In this document: positions 33,241 through 45,100 of the stretch, piece by piece | Numbering within the stretch: position 1 is the stretch's first letter | How the letters are laid out: each line of letters starts with the position of its first letter | From: Exophiala sp. HKRS030 | Lineage: Eukaryota; Ascomycota; Eurotiomycetes; Chaetothyriales; Herpotrichiellaceae | Reading direction: 5' to 3' | Length of the DNA stretch: 64,000 nt | Assembly (NCBI GenBank): GCA_023897205.1 | Contig: JAHWDD010000004.1 | Span: forward strand, 1,240,001-1,304,000 | The notes under the pieces: model-generated | Database searches by the model: none | Told to the model about the DNA's origin: nothing | Seen by the model: only the letters and a program-made list of their open reading frames with translations | Translations under genes and position numbers: made by a program

Positions 33241-35532
33241 ATGACCATGGACTACAACAACAATGGAAGACTCCCCCCGGGGACTCAACGTATCGAGGAT
33301 CAGGCTGGATCTAAGATTCTACTTGCTCCCCAACCAAACGCTGACCCTAATCAACCTCTGGTACGTACATATACCCAACAACAAAACCCAAAGAAACACA
33401 AAAGCAAAGCACTAACAATACTACTTGCTGTAGAACTGGCAAGTTTGACTCTGCACCTGCAATAACCGAAGCAGCCCTATACCAAACCTTTCCCTTCTCC
33501 GTCCGTTGCTAATGCTGCCGTGAAACAGGACCAAGCTCCGCAAAACAGTACACATGGTCGTCTTGTGTTTTTATGCACTCATGGTCTTCGCCATGTGAGT
33601 TTGTTTCTTGAGCCTGTTGATATAAAAGCTGATTGAAAGGCGAAAAGTCTCTGTGTCGCAGTTCCCCTCTGGCAAGATTTCAACGCCGAACTCGGAATGA
33701 GTTATGCCATCCTGAATGACGGTTACGCAACCAACATGGCCACCTTGTCAGTAGGGTGCATTTTCTTCGTCCCGGTCGCTCTTCGATTCGGAAGACGTCC
33801 AATATACCTCCTCACCGCCCTGATCATGCTCGCCTCTGCCATCTGGCAAGCCAAGATGCAGACGGTCGGCGACATGATTGGAAGCAATGCCATCTCTGGC
33901 TTTGCTGGCGCCGTGAATGAGGCCATCTTCCAAGTCACGGTATGTCTGAAAACCTGATAGACAGTCATAAAGGATGCAACGAAGCTGATTTCTCATCTTG
34001 CCCCAAAGATCGCCGACCTCTTCTTCGTTCACCAACGCGCCACTATGAACGCCATCTACCTCTGCCTCGTCATCGCGGGCAACTACCTTGGTCCCGTCGC
34101 CGCCGGGTACGTGGCCGTGAACCAGGGCTGGAGATGGGTATTCTGGTACTGCACTATATTCATGGCCATCGTGGCTGTCTTCATGTTCTTCTTCCTCGAG
34201 GAGAGCAAGTACATACCTAAAATCGTCGAGGGCCACGAAATTGTTGCGACAACGTACAACGACCAGGACCATGACCTCACCAAAGTGAGCAGTATATCCA
34301 AGGACAGATTGGGTTCGATTTCCATCGACGCGACAGAGGCCGCCAATAATCAGCGCCGACGCTTGGTCGACATCGACACCACTATCCCAATGGACTCGTA
34401 CCTGAGGCGCCATCGGCTCTGGTCAACTGAGAAGGCATTCACGACCGGCAACCGGAGCTACTGGATGCATTTCTTCCAGGTGAGAAAACAAAATCACATG
34501 CCTCCTATTGTGGCTTGAGGATAGCATGCTGACCGTGTATTTAACTGTCGCACAGCCATTCCAAATGCTGTACACTTTCCCAGCTGTGGCATTCTGTGCA
34601 CTCCAATATGGTTTCCTCATCGCCATGTTGGCCATCCTCGCCGTTACACAGGCTACTCTCTACCCAGCTGCACCATACCTCTTTTCACCAATCGGTATTG
34701 GAAACATGGTAAGTTGGGAACCTCTCTTTTGAACAAAGTATCCTGACAGGTAGCAGAATCTTCCCCCAGCGATTGGCGCTATCCTGGGATCCATCTTTGG
34801 TGGCCCTATAAACGATTGGTTCATCGTTCAAGTTGCAAAAAGACGTGGAGGTATCTATGAGCCCGAAACTCGTCTTTGGCTCTTTTTGATCCCCGGGTTC
34901 TGTATGCCCCTGGGCCTTTTTGTGAGTAGACAGATTCCCCAGCCTGATAATATATGCTACGAGACTTCGGCTGACCAAGTTGTTCCGGACAGTTGTATGG
35001 CTTGACAATCGCCAAGGTATGTAATAAACTCCCATCGCCAAACAACAAACTAAGGGCAAGACATGTTGAGAGATGAGAGACTGACTCTATTACCATACAG
35101 GGCATGCCATGGGCCATCAACGCTGTCGGAGCCGGTTTCATTGGCGCAGCTATTGGCGGTTGCGGCGACATGGCTTTGACTTACTGTCAGGATTGTTACC
35201 AATATGTGAGTGACTCCTACCCATACCAAAATCCCTTATTCTCGAACTGCAGATAGAATGGATTCATGTACTGACCCATGTCACTTCGTCGTTTCTAGAT
35301 TCTCGGTGACGCTCTCACGGGTGTCGTGTTCGTTCGAAACATCATTTCCACCGCTCTGGTCTTCGCCATCACACCTTGGATGCAGGGTATGGGGGTGTAC
35401 AACATGTTTGTGCTTTTGGGATGTTTGTCCATCGCAGTAGCTTTGACTTCTGTCCCTCTCGTGATCTGGGGTCGGACATGGCGTGTGAGGTTGGCAGGAA
35501 AATATGAGCATTTCGTTGCTAAACAATACTGA
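33241..35532 (+). CDS. Major facilitator superfamily transporter with a 5-nt microexon
   Basis: Ten exons give 544 residues: 33241-33360, 33434-33438, 33529-33594, 33648-33939, 34009-34479, 34556-34708, 34757-34921, 34994-35017, 35101-35205 and 35299-35532. Exon 2 is only AACTG. It is followed by an intron with GC donor (GCAAGT) and gives NQPL-NW-TKLRKTVHM, matching the usual N-P-x-N-W start before the first helix of fungal DHA-type transporters. Every later junction is GT-AG and in frame. Family marks include RFGRRPIYLL (between helices 2 and 3) and GNYLGPVAAGYV. A long charged central loop (about 235-285) separates the two halves. It is a plasma-membrane proton-coupled carrier by family; substrate unknown. 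The group of catabolic genes beside it suggests uptake of a nitrogen compound, but drug-type export is equally possible. Confidence 0.88.
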
Positions 35533-36069
35533 TTGTTTTCCTGTATGCGGAGGTGATGATGCGACATTGTGCGGGTGGCTACTTATCAAGAACGCCAGGG
35601 AATATGTCGGCCAGGGTATGTACGGGTCCTTGGGACATCAGGAATCTAGATTAGGTAGAAAATGGATGACTCGAATTAAGGCTACGGGAAGATCTTCCTT
35701 GATTGCAATCCTCGCTCCACTCCACGCACCTTTCGTAGTCTTGAAAGCGAGACTTTTGTTGACTTGCTGTATGAGAATAACTCCCCACGACTACCTTACC
35801 TTGTCTACAACATCGTCGATGATTTTTCTGTGTCAGCTTTGGAGTAGCCTGAGTAATGTCCATAGCTAAGAACCCCGGCGCTCAATCGCCCAATACTCCG
35901 CCGTAAAATGTGCTGCCAAGCATAGCCCGCCTTAGTTCGAAAATGCGTCTACGCAAGAGTGGTGCCAAAAAAGTTCTTGAGGGAGGACGAGGTGCGTACC
36001 GACCACCCCACTAACAACACCACTCTTTCCAAATCCCCGATACCAGGCAGTCAGTGCGAGGAGTCAAAG
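35533..36069. other. Intergenic between MFS gene and CCT eta
   Basis: This 537-bp spacer holds the 3' region of the transporter and the promoter of CCT eta. No gene is recognised in it. Confidence 0.5.
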
Positions 36070-37893
36070 ATGGCGGCATTTGGCGGACAAACACCTACCA
36101 TCATCGTTCTCAAAGAAGGTACGGGCTTGCTTTCCCCGTTCAACTGCGAGACACAACTTTTACTAACGCCGCTGCGTCCACGCAGGCACCGACCAGTCCC
36201 AAGGCAAGGGCCAGATAATCTCAAACATCAACGCCTGCCTCGCGGTACAGAGCACGGTGAAGTCCACCCTGGGCCCCTATGGCGGCGATCTACTCCTCGT
36301 CGACGGCAACGGCCGGCAGACCATCACCAACGACGGGGCCACGGTCATGAAACTGCTCGACATAGTCCACCCGGCGGCACGGATACTGACCGACATCGCG
36401 CGGTCGCAGGATGCAGAGGTCGGCGACGGCACGACCTCGGTGGTCGTGCTGGCCGGTGAGATCCTCAAGGAAGTCAAAGAGCTCGTGGAGCAGGGCGTGA
36501 GCACACAGACCATCATCAAAGGTCTGAGGAGGGCGAGCGTCATGGCCATCAACAAGGTCAAAGAGATCGCCGTGGGCACGACAGAGGGCAACAAGAGGGA
36601 GACGCTGCGCAAATTGGCGGCCACAGCCATGAGCAGTAAGCTCATCCATCGGAATGCTGACTTCTTCACCAAGAGTACGTTACACGCCCTTCCCCCTGAA
36701 ATCCAATTAGTCAGGCTCGGACCCGATATGCTAACAACTGTGTGTATTTTCTAGTGGTCGTCGATGCCGTCTTGTCCTTAGACCAAGAAGACCTCAACGA
36801 GAAACTCATCGGCATTAAGAAGATCACCGGTGGTGCGCTGGAAGATTCCCTGTTTGTGGACGGTGTGGCGTTCAAAAAGACATTTTCCTATGCCGGTTTC
36901 GAGCAACAGCCGAAATCCTTTACGAGCCCCAAAATCGTGTGCCTTAACGTCGAACTCGAACTGAAGGCCGAAAAGGACAATGCAGAAGTCAGGGTGGACC
37001 AGGTCTCCGAGTACCAAGCAATCGTCGACGCAGAATGGCAGATCATCTATAACAAGATGGAGGCGCTATACAAGACCGGTGCAAAGGTCGTGCTGAGTCG
37101 ATTGCCCATCGGCGATCTTGCGACTCAATACTTTGCAGACAGGGATATCTTCTGCGCTGGGCGAGTCGCGGCAGACGATCTCGAGCGAGTGTGTCAGGCT
37201 ACTGGCGCCACGGTGCAGAGCACCTGTAGCGACATTCTCCCATCACACTTGGGTACCTGTGGCAAGTTCGAGGAGCGACAGATCGGCGGCGAACGTTACA
37301 ACCTGTTTAGCGAGTGCCCAGAGGCAAAGACCTGCACGCTTGTTCTACGGGGTGGAGCCGAGCAGTTTATCGCTGAAGTGGAACGAAGTCTTCACGACGC
37401 AATCATGATCGTCAAGCGTGCTATCAAAAACCACACCATCGTTGCTGGTGGCGGCGCTACAGAGATGGAAGTTTCGGGTTATCTGCACAGATTCGCAGAC
37501 AAAAACGTCCCGCACAAGCAACAAGCCGTCGTCAAGGCTTTCGCAAAGGCCCTCGAGATCATCCCACGACAACTCTGCGACAATGCCGGCTTTGATGCCA
37601 CAGATATTCTTAACAGATTACGTGTCGAGCACCGCAAGGGAAACACCTGGGCTGGTGTCGACTTCGACCACGAAGGTGTGCGGAACAATATGGACGCCTT
37701 CGTCTGGGAACCGGCTCTGGTCAAGGTCAACGCACTCAGTGCAGCGGTCGAGGCTGCTTGCCTGATATTAAGTGTTGACGAAACCATTAAGAACGAGGAA
37801 AGCCAGCAGCCCCAAGCGCCTGCACGAGGGTTACCTCCTGGAGCAGCGCAGAGAGCCCTCAGGGGCAGAGGAAGAGGTATGCCGAGACGGTGA
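36070..37893 (+). CDS. cct7: T-complex protein 1 subunit eta (chaperonin CCT7)
   Basis: Three exons, 36070-36118, 36186-36674 and 36755-37893, give 558 residues, the normal subunit length. Group II chaperonin motifs are present: [29 protein letters not shown] (phosphate-binding and nucleotide region), [13 protein letters not shown] with the catalytic Asp, and C-terminal [13 protein letters not shown]. Subunit eta is indicated by the N-terminus [19 protein letters not shown] and overall match to CCT7. The eight different CCT subunits form a cytosolic double ring that folds actin, tubulin and WD-repeat proteins with ATP. Introns are phase 1 (67 and 80 bp). The Gly/Arg-rich end ([12 protein letters not shown]) is common in fungal eta subunits. 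Confidence 0.95.
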
Positions 37894-39966
37894 GCGAGAT
37901 GGCAGATGTTGAACGAGAAGAAAACAATGAGCTCCTGGGTTCTTCCCGCCCATGTAGATTACGTCCAAAACAAAAAGTGGTCATATTGGCTTCTTGCTTC
38001 GATTAGCGAGCATCTGCAGCCCCTGTCGACAAAGGGCCCATGGCGCACAGGATGATATGACATGAGACCAATGATACCAGAATGTCTGTTGGCACCTTGA
38101 TTGATAGAATTCGGATTAAATGTGAACATTGGTGCAACTTGGAGCGTAAGACGCTGGGAATGAATGGACGATGCCAGGTCGCGCAGCGAACCATATGTGG
38201 TGGGAACCTTTTTGCATATCTAGACTCATCACATGCCTCTCGGTATGGTTGGAATGTGTTCAGCTCAGGTCAATAGGCTGCCTCTCTTCTAGACCCAAGA
38301 GTTAGGCAAGCAGATCGACATCTTCTCAAGATGGCTCTAACGAGAGGTCGAAATAGACCGACAACTAAAAACAGTGTGTGGTAAATCTCTATAAGACTTG
38401 GTGTTCATTGTTCTTAGATTGTCCAGCTCTTGTCATCACAGCCCCTACTAGGCTCAAAGGATGGTCAAGCATGTGTAAGCATGGATCAATGTAACCACAA
38501 CATCATCGCGACAACCCCGTATGAATAGATAACCAAATCTGGGGGATGGTGTAAACACTGCTCTGTTAACAGCCCCTTGTCAGAGACTACCCAGACCACA
38601 GGGGTTTGAATTTCGGCAAGGGCTGGACTTGCTATATGCGGCCCAGTCACCTATTGCTTACTACTCTGTAATGCCAGTTGCAACTACTGAGGGTAACACG
38701 AGGGTATCCGTAACAGGAAAGACATCGTATGCAAAATGACCAAAAGGACTGAGATTGCAGCAAGCTGAACCAATCGAGTGTTTTGCGCAGACAGCATTAT
38801 CCAGAATGGCCAATCGTCTAGGTCCTTTTGCTGGCGAAGACTTGTGGCGCAGCTGGATCTTGCATGAGGCACGACTTGTCACCACTGGGTCTCGGTCTGC
38901 ATGCAATTTTACGGCCTGTGCCCATGTGAATGCAGGGCTGTTCGAAGCTGATTGCCATATGCCACGTGGATCCCTCGAAACTCAGCACTTGGAGCTAGAA
39001 CGAGAGAGAAAAAAAGAATCGACTTCTAACCTCACTAGAGAGCGGGAGAACAACGACTTGTCGAGTCATGTCTAGTTCGGATGAGCTTGTAGCTAGCCTC
39101 GTACCCCGTGTTCAGCTTGGAACTACTGAGAAGAGCCGACCTTCGACGCTTTTGAAGATGCATACAGGGTTTCAGCAGGGTTGTAATTCCTATGACTGCA
39201 TTTGGACTGCATAGCCAGCTAGGACTGAATCTTGCATCTCGTCTGAGAACGGTTGCTCGATTTAGGGTCAAGTCGAACCGTCGTAAACTGGAAACAGAGG
39301 AGTTGTTCGCTGGTACACGGCCCTCCTTTCAAGGGTTAGTCGTGAGGCGAGCGAAGCTGGAACTTAGGCGGAGGACGTGCCCTTTCCCGCTGCAAGGCGA
39401 AAGGAGAGGGCGACTAGCCGAGAACAAAAAGACCCCGTGAACATCGACCGAGACAGGTTGACAGAGGAAGAGGGGACCGAGACACATGTGAGCTGGATGG
39501 TGGAGGCTTTTGACGCCGGGAAAAAGCACGTCTGTCTGGTCTCGTAAGCGGCCACTTTCCCGCAGGGTCTATAACAAACAGGAACAGCACAGTAGGCGCA
39601 GTCGGTCGTCTACTCTAGAGCCTCACATTCCATTCCTTTCGGTTTACCTGAGTCATCAATACTGTACACGTATAGCCGTCGCCACCTCGTTCATACCAGA
39701 TTCTCCCTCTCGAAGATTCGCGTATCGGCACAGATAGTCCCGTCAGCCCTGTTCTCATTACTCCACATCGAACCCTGGCACATTGACCTAAAATTCCCCA
39801 TCCCAGCCGAGAACCTGAGGACTCCCGCCCACTTCATCTTACGAATACCAAAAAGCACCTTCGTCGACGCTACCTATTCTTCTCGCCCAACGGTGTCGTG
39901 CTTCTTGAAAATATCACGGTCGACCTCTATATCTCTAACAAATTCTTCACTGTCCTCGAGTGTACA
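37894..39966. other. Long intergenic stretch, no gene recognised
   Basis: About 2 kb between CCT eta and the metacaspase. Short frames (for example around 38755-39075 and 39035-39555) lack ATG starts, splice support or family similarity. The last 300-400 bases are pyrimidine-rich in places and are the metacaspase promoter and leader. Confidence 0.5.
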
Positions 39967-41497
39967 ATGTCTTGGTTCCCTGGACAGGGCGGCTACGGCG
40001 TAAGTCTGACACACTCCAGTTCCGCAGCGAGAAGCGGCAACACCGAGCTGTTATGACGCAGGCAATTGATGATAGACGGCTTACTGATTGTACTCAGGCT
40101 CAACAACATAACAACTACGGCGGATACCCTCCCTCACATTCTCCGTCACCATACCCGCCTCAGGGCTACAACCAAGGCTACGGTCAACAGCCATATCCCC
40201 CTCCACAGTCGTCACAACCGTACCCGCCTCATGGTTACGGCGCTCCTCAGTACAGCCAACCTCCGCCAAATGTAGCACCATATGGCTATAATGTACGTCC
40301 ACAATAACCCTGGTTCCAAAAAAATATCTGATGTGTGTTAGAATCCCCCTCCTTCGCAGGGTGGCTACGGAGGATACGCAAGCCCGCCTCCTCAGCCAAA
40401 TGGCTATCCTGGACCCCGACCAGGCATGCCCTCCTCATATAACAACAACCAGTCACAAGGCCATGGCAACCCAAGACCTCCGCCTACTGCTCCCCAGCAG
40501 TTTGGAGCCGGAGCACCAGCAGGATATTCGTTCCAATACTCAAACTGTACGGGAAAGCGGAAAGCGTTACTGATAGGTATAAACTATTTTGGTCAGAGAG
40601 GACAACTGAGAGGTTGTATCAATGATGTGAAGAACATGTCGACCTATCTCAATCAGAATTTCGGCTATGCTAGAGAGGACATGGTAATCCTCACAGACGA
40701 CCAGCAGAACCCAATGTCACAACCGACAAAAGCCAATATACTTCGAGCTATGCATTGGCTCGTCAAAGATGCGCGTCCGAATGACTCACTATTCTTCCAT
40801 TACAGTGGCCACGGTGGCCAAACGCCAGATCTTGATGGAGATGAAGAAGATGGATATGACGAAGTAATATACCCTGTCGATTTCCGGAACGCGGGTCACA
40901 TTGTGGATGACGAGATGCACCGCATCATGGTCAAATCACTACCTCCTGGTGTACGGCTGACGGCAATATTCGACTCTTGCCACTCAGGCTCAGCACTCGA
41001 CCTGCCGTACATCTACTCTACCCAAGGTGTCCTCAAAGAGCCCAATTTGGCCAAAGAAGCCGGCCAAGGCATGTTGTCTATCATCTCGTCCTATGCTCGT
41101 GGAGACATGGGCGGCATGGCCTCTACAGCTATGGGCTTGTTCAAGAAAGCTACGACGGGTAACGCCATTAACGAACGCAACAAGCAAACCAAGACGAGTC
41201 CTGCGGATGTGATCATGTGGTCAGGCAGCAAAGACTCTCAGACTAGTCAGGACGCCAACATTGCAGGAGAAGCCACTGGCGCCATGAGCTGGGCTTTCGT
41301 GACGGCGTTGAAGAAAAACCCACACCAGAGTTATGTTCAGTTGTTGAACAGCATCCGTGATGAATTGGCTGCCAAATACAGTCAAAAACCGCAGCTGAGC
41401 TGTTCCCACCCTCTAAGTAAGTTCTTCCTTCAATCAACTCTCAAATCAAGCACTAACCGTCAAACCAACAGACACGGATTTACTATATGTGATGTGA
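39967..41497 (+). CDS. Metacaspase (type I)
   Basis: Four exons, 39967-39999, 40098-40292, 40342-41416 and 41472-41497, give 442 residues. The N-terminal 135 residues are a Pro/Gly/Tyr/Gln-rich prion-like prodomain, typical of fungal type I metacaspases. The caspase-fold domain starts at [14 protein letters not shown]. The catalytic dyad is His233 (HYSGHGG) and Cys289 (DSCHSG). The last exon encodes only the final nine codons (tail NTDLLYVM plus stop), matching the short conserved end of this family. The enzyme is a calcium-activated cysteine peptidase cutting after Arg/Lys. In Aspergillus and yeast it clears protein aggregates and contributes to stress-induced death (family knowledge). The frame that runs on past the last donor to 41580 is not the true C-terminus. 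Confidence 0.95.
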
Positions 41498-41891
41498 ACA
41501 ACGAGACGCAGGAGGATAGTCATGATACCCGGGCCTATGGTGCCATGGAATGGTTCTTAGCACGCTTCAACATTGTATAGTCGGCGTTTCCTGAGCGGCT
41601 TCCCCTGGACATGCCACAAGTTTCTAATGGAAGTGGGAAAAGTCATGGCGTGAAAGGGCGAGCACAGAGTATAATTGAACCTATTCATCACACTTTTTGA
41701 GAGCATCAACCGTTGCGTTCATGTGCCGTGTAGCCGTCCATCGTTGGATGTTATCATTAGTACTGCCAATCATGAGCACTATTCATGTGTATCTAGGCAG
41801 TGCCTGAATAGTGGTCTGTAAGCGAGGCAAGGATTGACAAGAGTCAGCCTTGAGAGCGTCCAGAAGACCTATTATAGGATGCAAGGACGGG
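41498..41891. other. Intergenic after metacaspase
   Basis: This 394-bp stretch carries the metacaspase 3' region and leads into the small-ORF chain ahead of the F-box-like gene. I see no other gene in it. Confidence 0.4.
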
Positions 41892-42074
41892 ATGTTCATT
41901 TTCGTTCTGCTCTTGGCTGTGATTGTAGTGGCCGCCTTGGAGAAAAACGTGCCACGTGAACGCGGGCGGAATCGTATGCAATACAACGTCAATGCTGGCG
42001 CCGCATGTCACCACCCACTTATCACGAATCTTGCAGCCCGGCGCATTGACAACGAGCCCATGATCGATTTATGA
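41892..42074 (+). CDS. Small ORF with hydrophobic N-terminus, upstream of F-box-like gene
   Basis: An ATG-initiated frame of 60 codons starts MFIFVLLLAVIVVAALEK, which would be a signal anchor or transmembrane segment, followed by a basic then mixed region ending PMIDL. Its TGA (42072-42074) overlaps the ATG of the next small ORF (42071-42073) as ATGA. It may be a translated microprotein, an upstream ORF in the leader of the F-box-like mRNA, or chance. No family is recognised and no splice sites are needed. Confidence 0.3.
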   Translation: MFIFVLLLAVIVVAALEKNVPRERGRNRMQYNVNAGAACHHPLITNLAARRIDNEPMIDL

Positions 42075-42160
42075 GTGGCATTGGTACCGACTTCACTTCC
42101 TCCCGTTTCTGTCTTGTCGCCAACGAGCCTCTCCTACCGTCGTTACTTTTTCCAACATGA
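42071..42160 (+). promoter_or_regulatory. Upstream ORF, 29 codons, linked by ATGA overlaps on both sides
   Basis: ATG at 42071 overlaps the stop of the preceding small ORF, and its TGA at 42158-42160 overlaps the ATG at 42157 of the next one. It is in the +2 frame relative to the main coding sequence and lies entirely upstream of it. If the leader includes it, ribosomes would have to reinitiate to reach the main ATG. Confidence 0.45.
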
Positions 42161-42195
42161 CTACTCTTGTTCGTCCGAACCGCCCTCCAGCATGA
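42157..42195 (+). promoter_or_regulatory. Upstream ORF, 12 codons, stop overlaps main start
   Basis: The ATG at 42157 overlaps the previous stop, and its TGA at 42193-42195 overlaps the ATG at 42192 of the main gene in an ATGA arrangement. Such stop/start overlaps favour termination-coupled reinitiation in known cases, but this example is read only from sequence. Confidence 0.5.
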
Positions 42196-45100
42196 AGCCT
42201 GATGTCCCTCCCTCGTACGAGAGCGCCATCAGTCGCGAAGCATGGCCGATAATCGCGCCCTACATCCCCTCGAGTGACCTCTGTTCGGCGTGTCTTGTAT
42301 CGCGGAAATGGTACTCGATATTTGTTCCCTTCCTCTGGGGCGATCCCGCTTCCCACTTTGGCATTGCCAACGACGCCGTCTACGTCGCGCTCACCCGCTT
42401 CAAGAGGATCCTCCGCAAGGCGAGGCCGAGCGTGAGAAGCCTGACGCATACTTTGCACCTACCGCCTGCGCTCAGTGAAATATACGGCGGTCCCAACCCG
42501 ACGTGGTTGCGCGATGTCCTCGAATATCTACCCAATTTACAAAGTCTGGTCGTCACGAAACTACCCTTTTTCGATCACCATAGTCTCAATGCGTTGAGAC
42601 TTACAAGCAGCGGGAGGACACGGCCCTCGGGAGAAGACGACGAATTGCCTACATATGGGTTGAAGCTACTGCTGGCTTCGAGTGAGCCGAACACCACATC
42701 AAGCGCTCTGGCGGGCGCGTTGCCCAGATTCCCAAGTCTAGTCTATCTCGACCTTTCGTACACGTCACCCGCGAGAGATGCGGCCGTTCTGGCGGCGCTG
42801 CTATGGCTGCCAGATCTGCAGGTCCTGAAATTGAGGGGCGTCGGCCTGAAGGACGGAGAGGCCGAGGTGCTGGCCAATGCCATCGGCATCAAGGTCCGCC
42901 TGCTGGATATCAGGGACAACCTGTTGACCGATATGGCTGTTCGTTCCCTAATGCAGGCTTGCTTTCTTCCATCCGACGCCTCAACCCGTGGCAATCTAAA
43001 TCTGGAAGATTGGCCTGTTGGCATGGCCCCAGGCCCGGACTTCTTCAGTCTGGACACCTTACGCAGTGAAGAACTCGACCATGAATTACTGAAGCAACTG
43101 ACCAAGCCTCTCACAGGGAGGTTAGCGTTTGAAGATATTCCCCACAGAGGTCTTACTCATCTATATATTTCGGGTAATCGCCTGTCTGTCGAGGGCCTCT
43201 CCAGTCTGCTCAAGTCGGAACGACTACACATACTCGATGGTGGTTCTGTCGATACCGTCAAAACCATTGCAAGGACACAATCACTCTCTTCGCCTACAGG
43301 TTACATCGACGAGGTTCGATTTCCGGGAGCCGAGAAGCTTATACCTGTGCTGGCGAAATCGGCGAGCAAAAACCTCACATATCTTCGTGTCGACCACGCC
43401 TTGGTCACTGCAAAACTAGAGGGTAGTCATGGTTCCATTAAACATAAAGCGGCCTCAGCTGCCTCGGCCGAATCTGTCAAGTCTCAATCAGTGGCTGCTG
43501 AATTGTCGTCAGAGGAAAGGCACATCGTCGAAGCTCCAGCGCCAGCTCACTATGCCGTGGAGTTGCCTGACAACGGACCAATTTTCGAATTGGACGCTAC
43601 ACCAGCACAGCCGAGACAAGAGCTGATAGGTGACGTGATGTATTTTGCCTTGAGCCCTCCAGTCGGCGAGAAACCACATGAGTCCAGCCCAGTCGAGGAG
43701 AAGCAAAGTCCCATCAGAGGCGAAGGCCCTTTCGCGCCAGAAGTGGTCAACGACAAAGATCTACACAACAACGAAGCCGAAGACCATGGGAATACGACAG
43801 AGTCCGAAATCTCTGACGAGACTGGGACGCACAGTACGACCAGGTCTCTCTTTTCGCCTGTTTCTCCCATCAGCAACCATGGTACTTTTCAACCCTTGGT
43901 GGCTCCGTCGGCAAAAACAAAGCACATGCCTACTCATCTTCCTCTCATAAAAGAGCCATCTGAAACTACACCTGAATCCCCAGCCGTCCAGCCAGATGCG
44001 ACCTTGTCTCCTCTACCAACCCCGACATCTCATCGTCAAGCTCAGATTGAAACTCTTTTGGCAAAGAGACCCATGCAACCGTCCAAGCCTCAACTAGGAT
44101 CGCAGGTGAACCAAATGGTCTTCTCAAACCTGCGCAGTCTTCATCCGTCTCTGCTTCCGAATTTACGAACACTAATACTGACTGATGTGCCTACCACTAC
44201 CTCGAAATCCTCGGGTGTTTTAGAGAACCTGAAGTCGTTCATTGCCGCTTGCGCCGATGAGTCTGCCCTGTCCCGTCTCCTCGCCCGTACCGATTACTCT
44301 CTTCCGCCTGGCCGAGCGCGACACATGGCCGAGCTCGAACAAGCACGTGCCCTTTTTGCCTTGCGTACAATCATCCTAGAGATGGAGCAACCGGCGGTCA
44401 AGACTGTTGACGCCCAACGCGGCTGGCAACATTCTCGTCAGGACATCACCATGAGTAAGTCGTCCACAGGTGACATGGATAGTGAGAACTTATGGTCCGC
44501 CGCGGCCAATGATTTCAGCTTCTTCGGGGAGGAGGGAGAAGAACATGACGAGTGTGGCATTTATGAGCATGATCCAGAAAAATATTTCCCAACCGCGCAT
44601 TTTGATGATAAAATCGTCTTGACTTCAGGTGATGGACACGATGACAGTGGATCGAATAGTCCACATGGCAGTGTCAATCAGGGCTGGGGGGCCGGAACTG
44701 GGACCCTATCACCTTTCTCGATGAATCTTGGTGGACGATCGGCGGGAACGATAAGAAGCCCAAGAAATTTGCCTCTGGGGAGGAATAGGCGAAGTTCAAA
44801 CGAGCCTCATTCTCGACCACACAGCGGTGCCGGTAGTGGGACATGGGACCCTCGCGAGCTACTGTCAGAGGTGCAAGGGGGACCTGTTTCGCCAAAGTTT
44901 TTGAATGGACACATTCAATCTGCACAACGTCGGATGGCTCCGCCACCAACATCCCATCCCAAACAAGTGGAGCCGGACAATGAGTCGGAAGAAGAGCAAG
45001 TGGATGTTGTTGCGGAACTGGCTGCATGGAGAAGGGAGCGAAAGAAGGCGTATGAGGAGGAGTTGTCCAGGTATAGGTCGTCAAGGGCCGGCGGACACAG

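Noticed and set aside
41417..41580. Metacaspase C-terminus extended to 41580
   Set aside because: A GTAAGT donor and CAG acceptor give the conserved family ending and a stop at 41497; the extension has no similarity.
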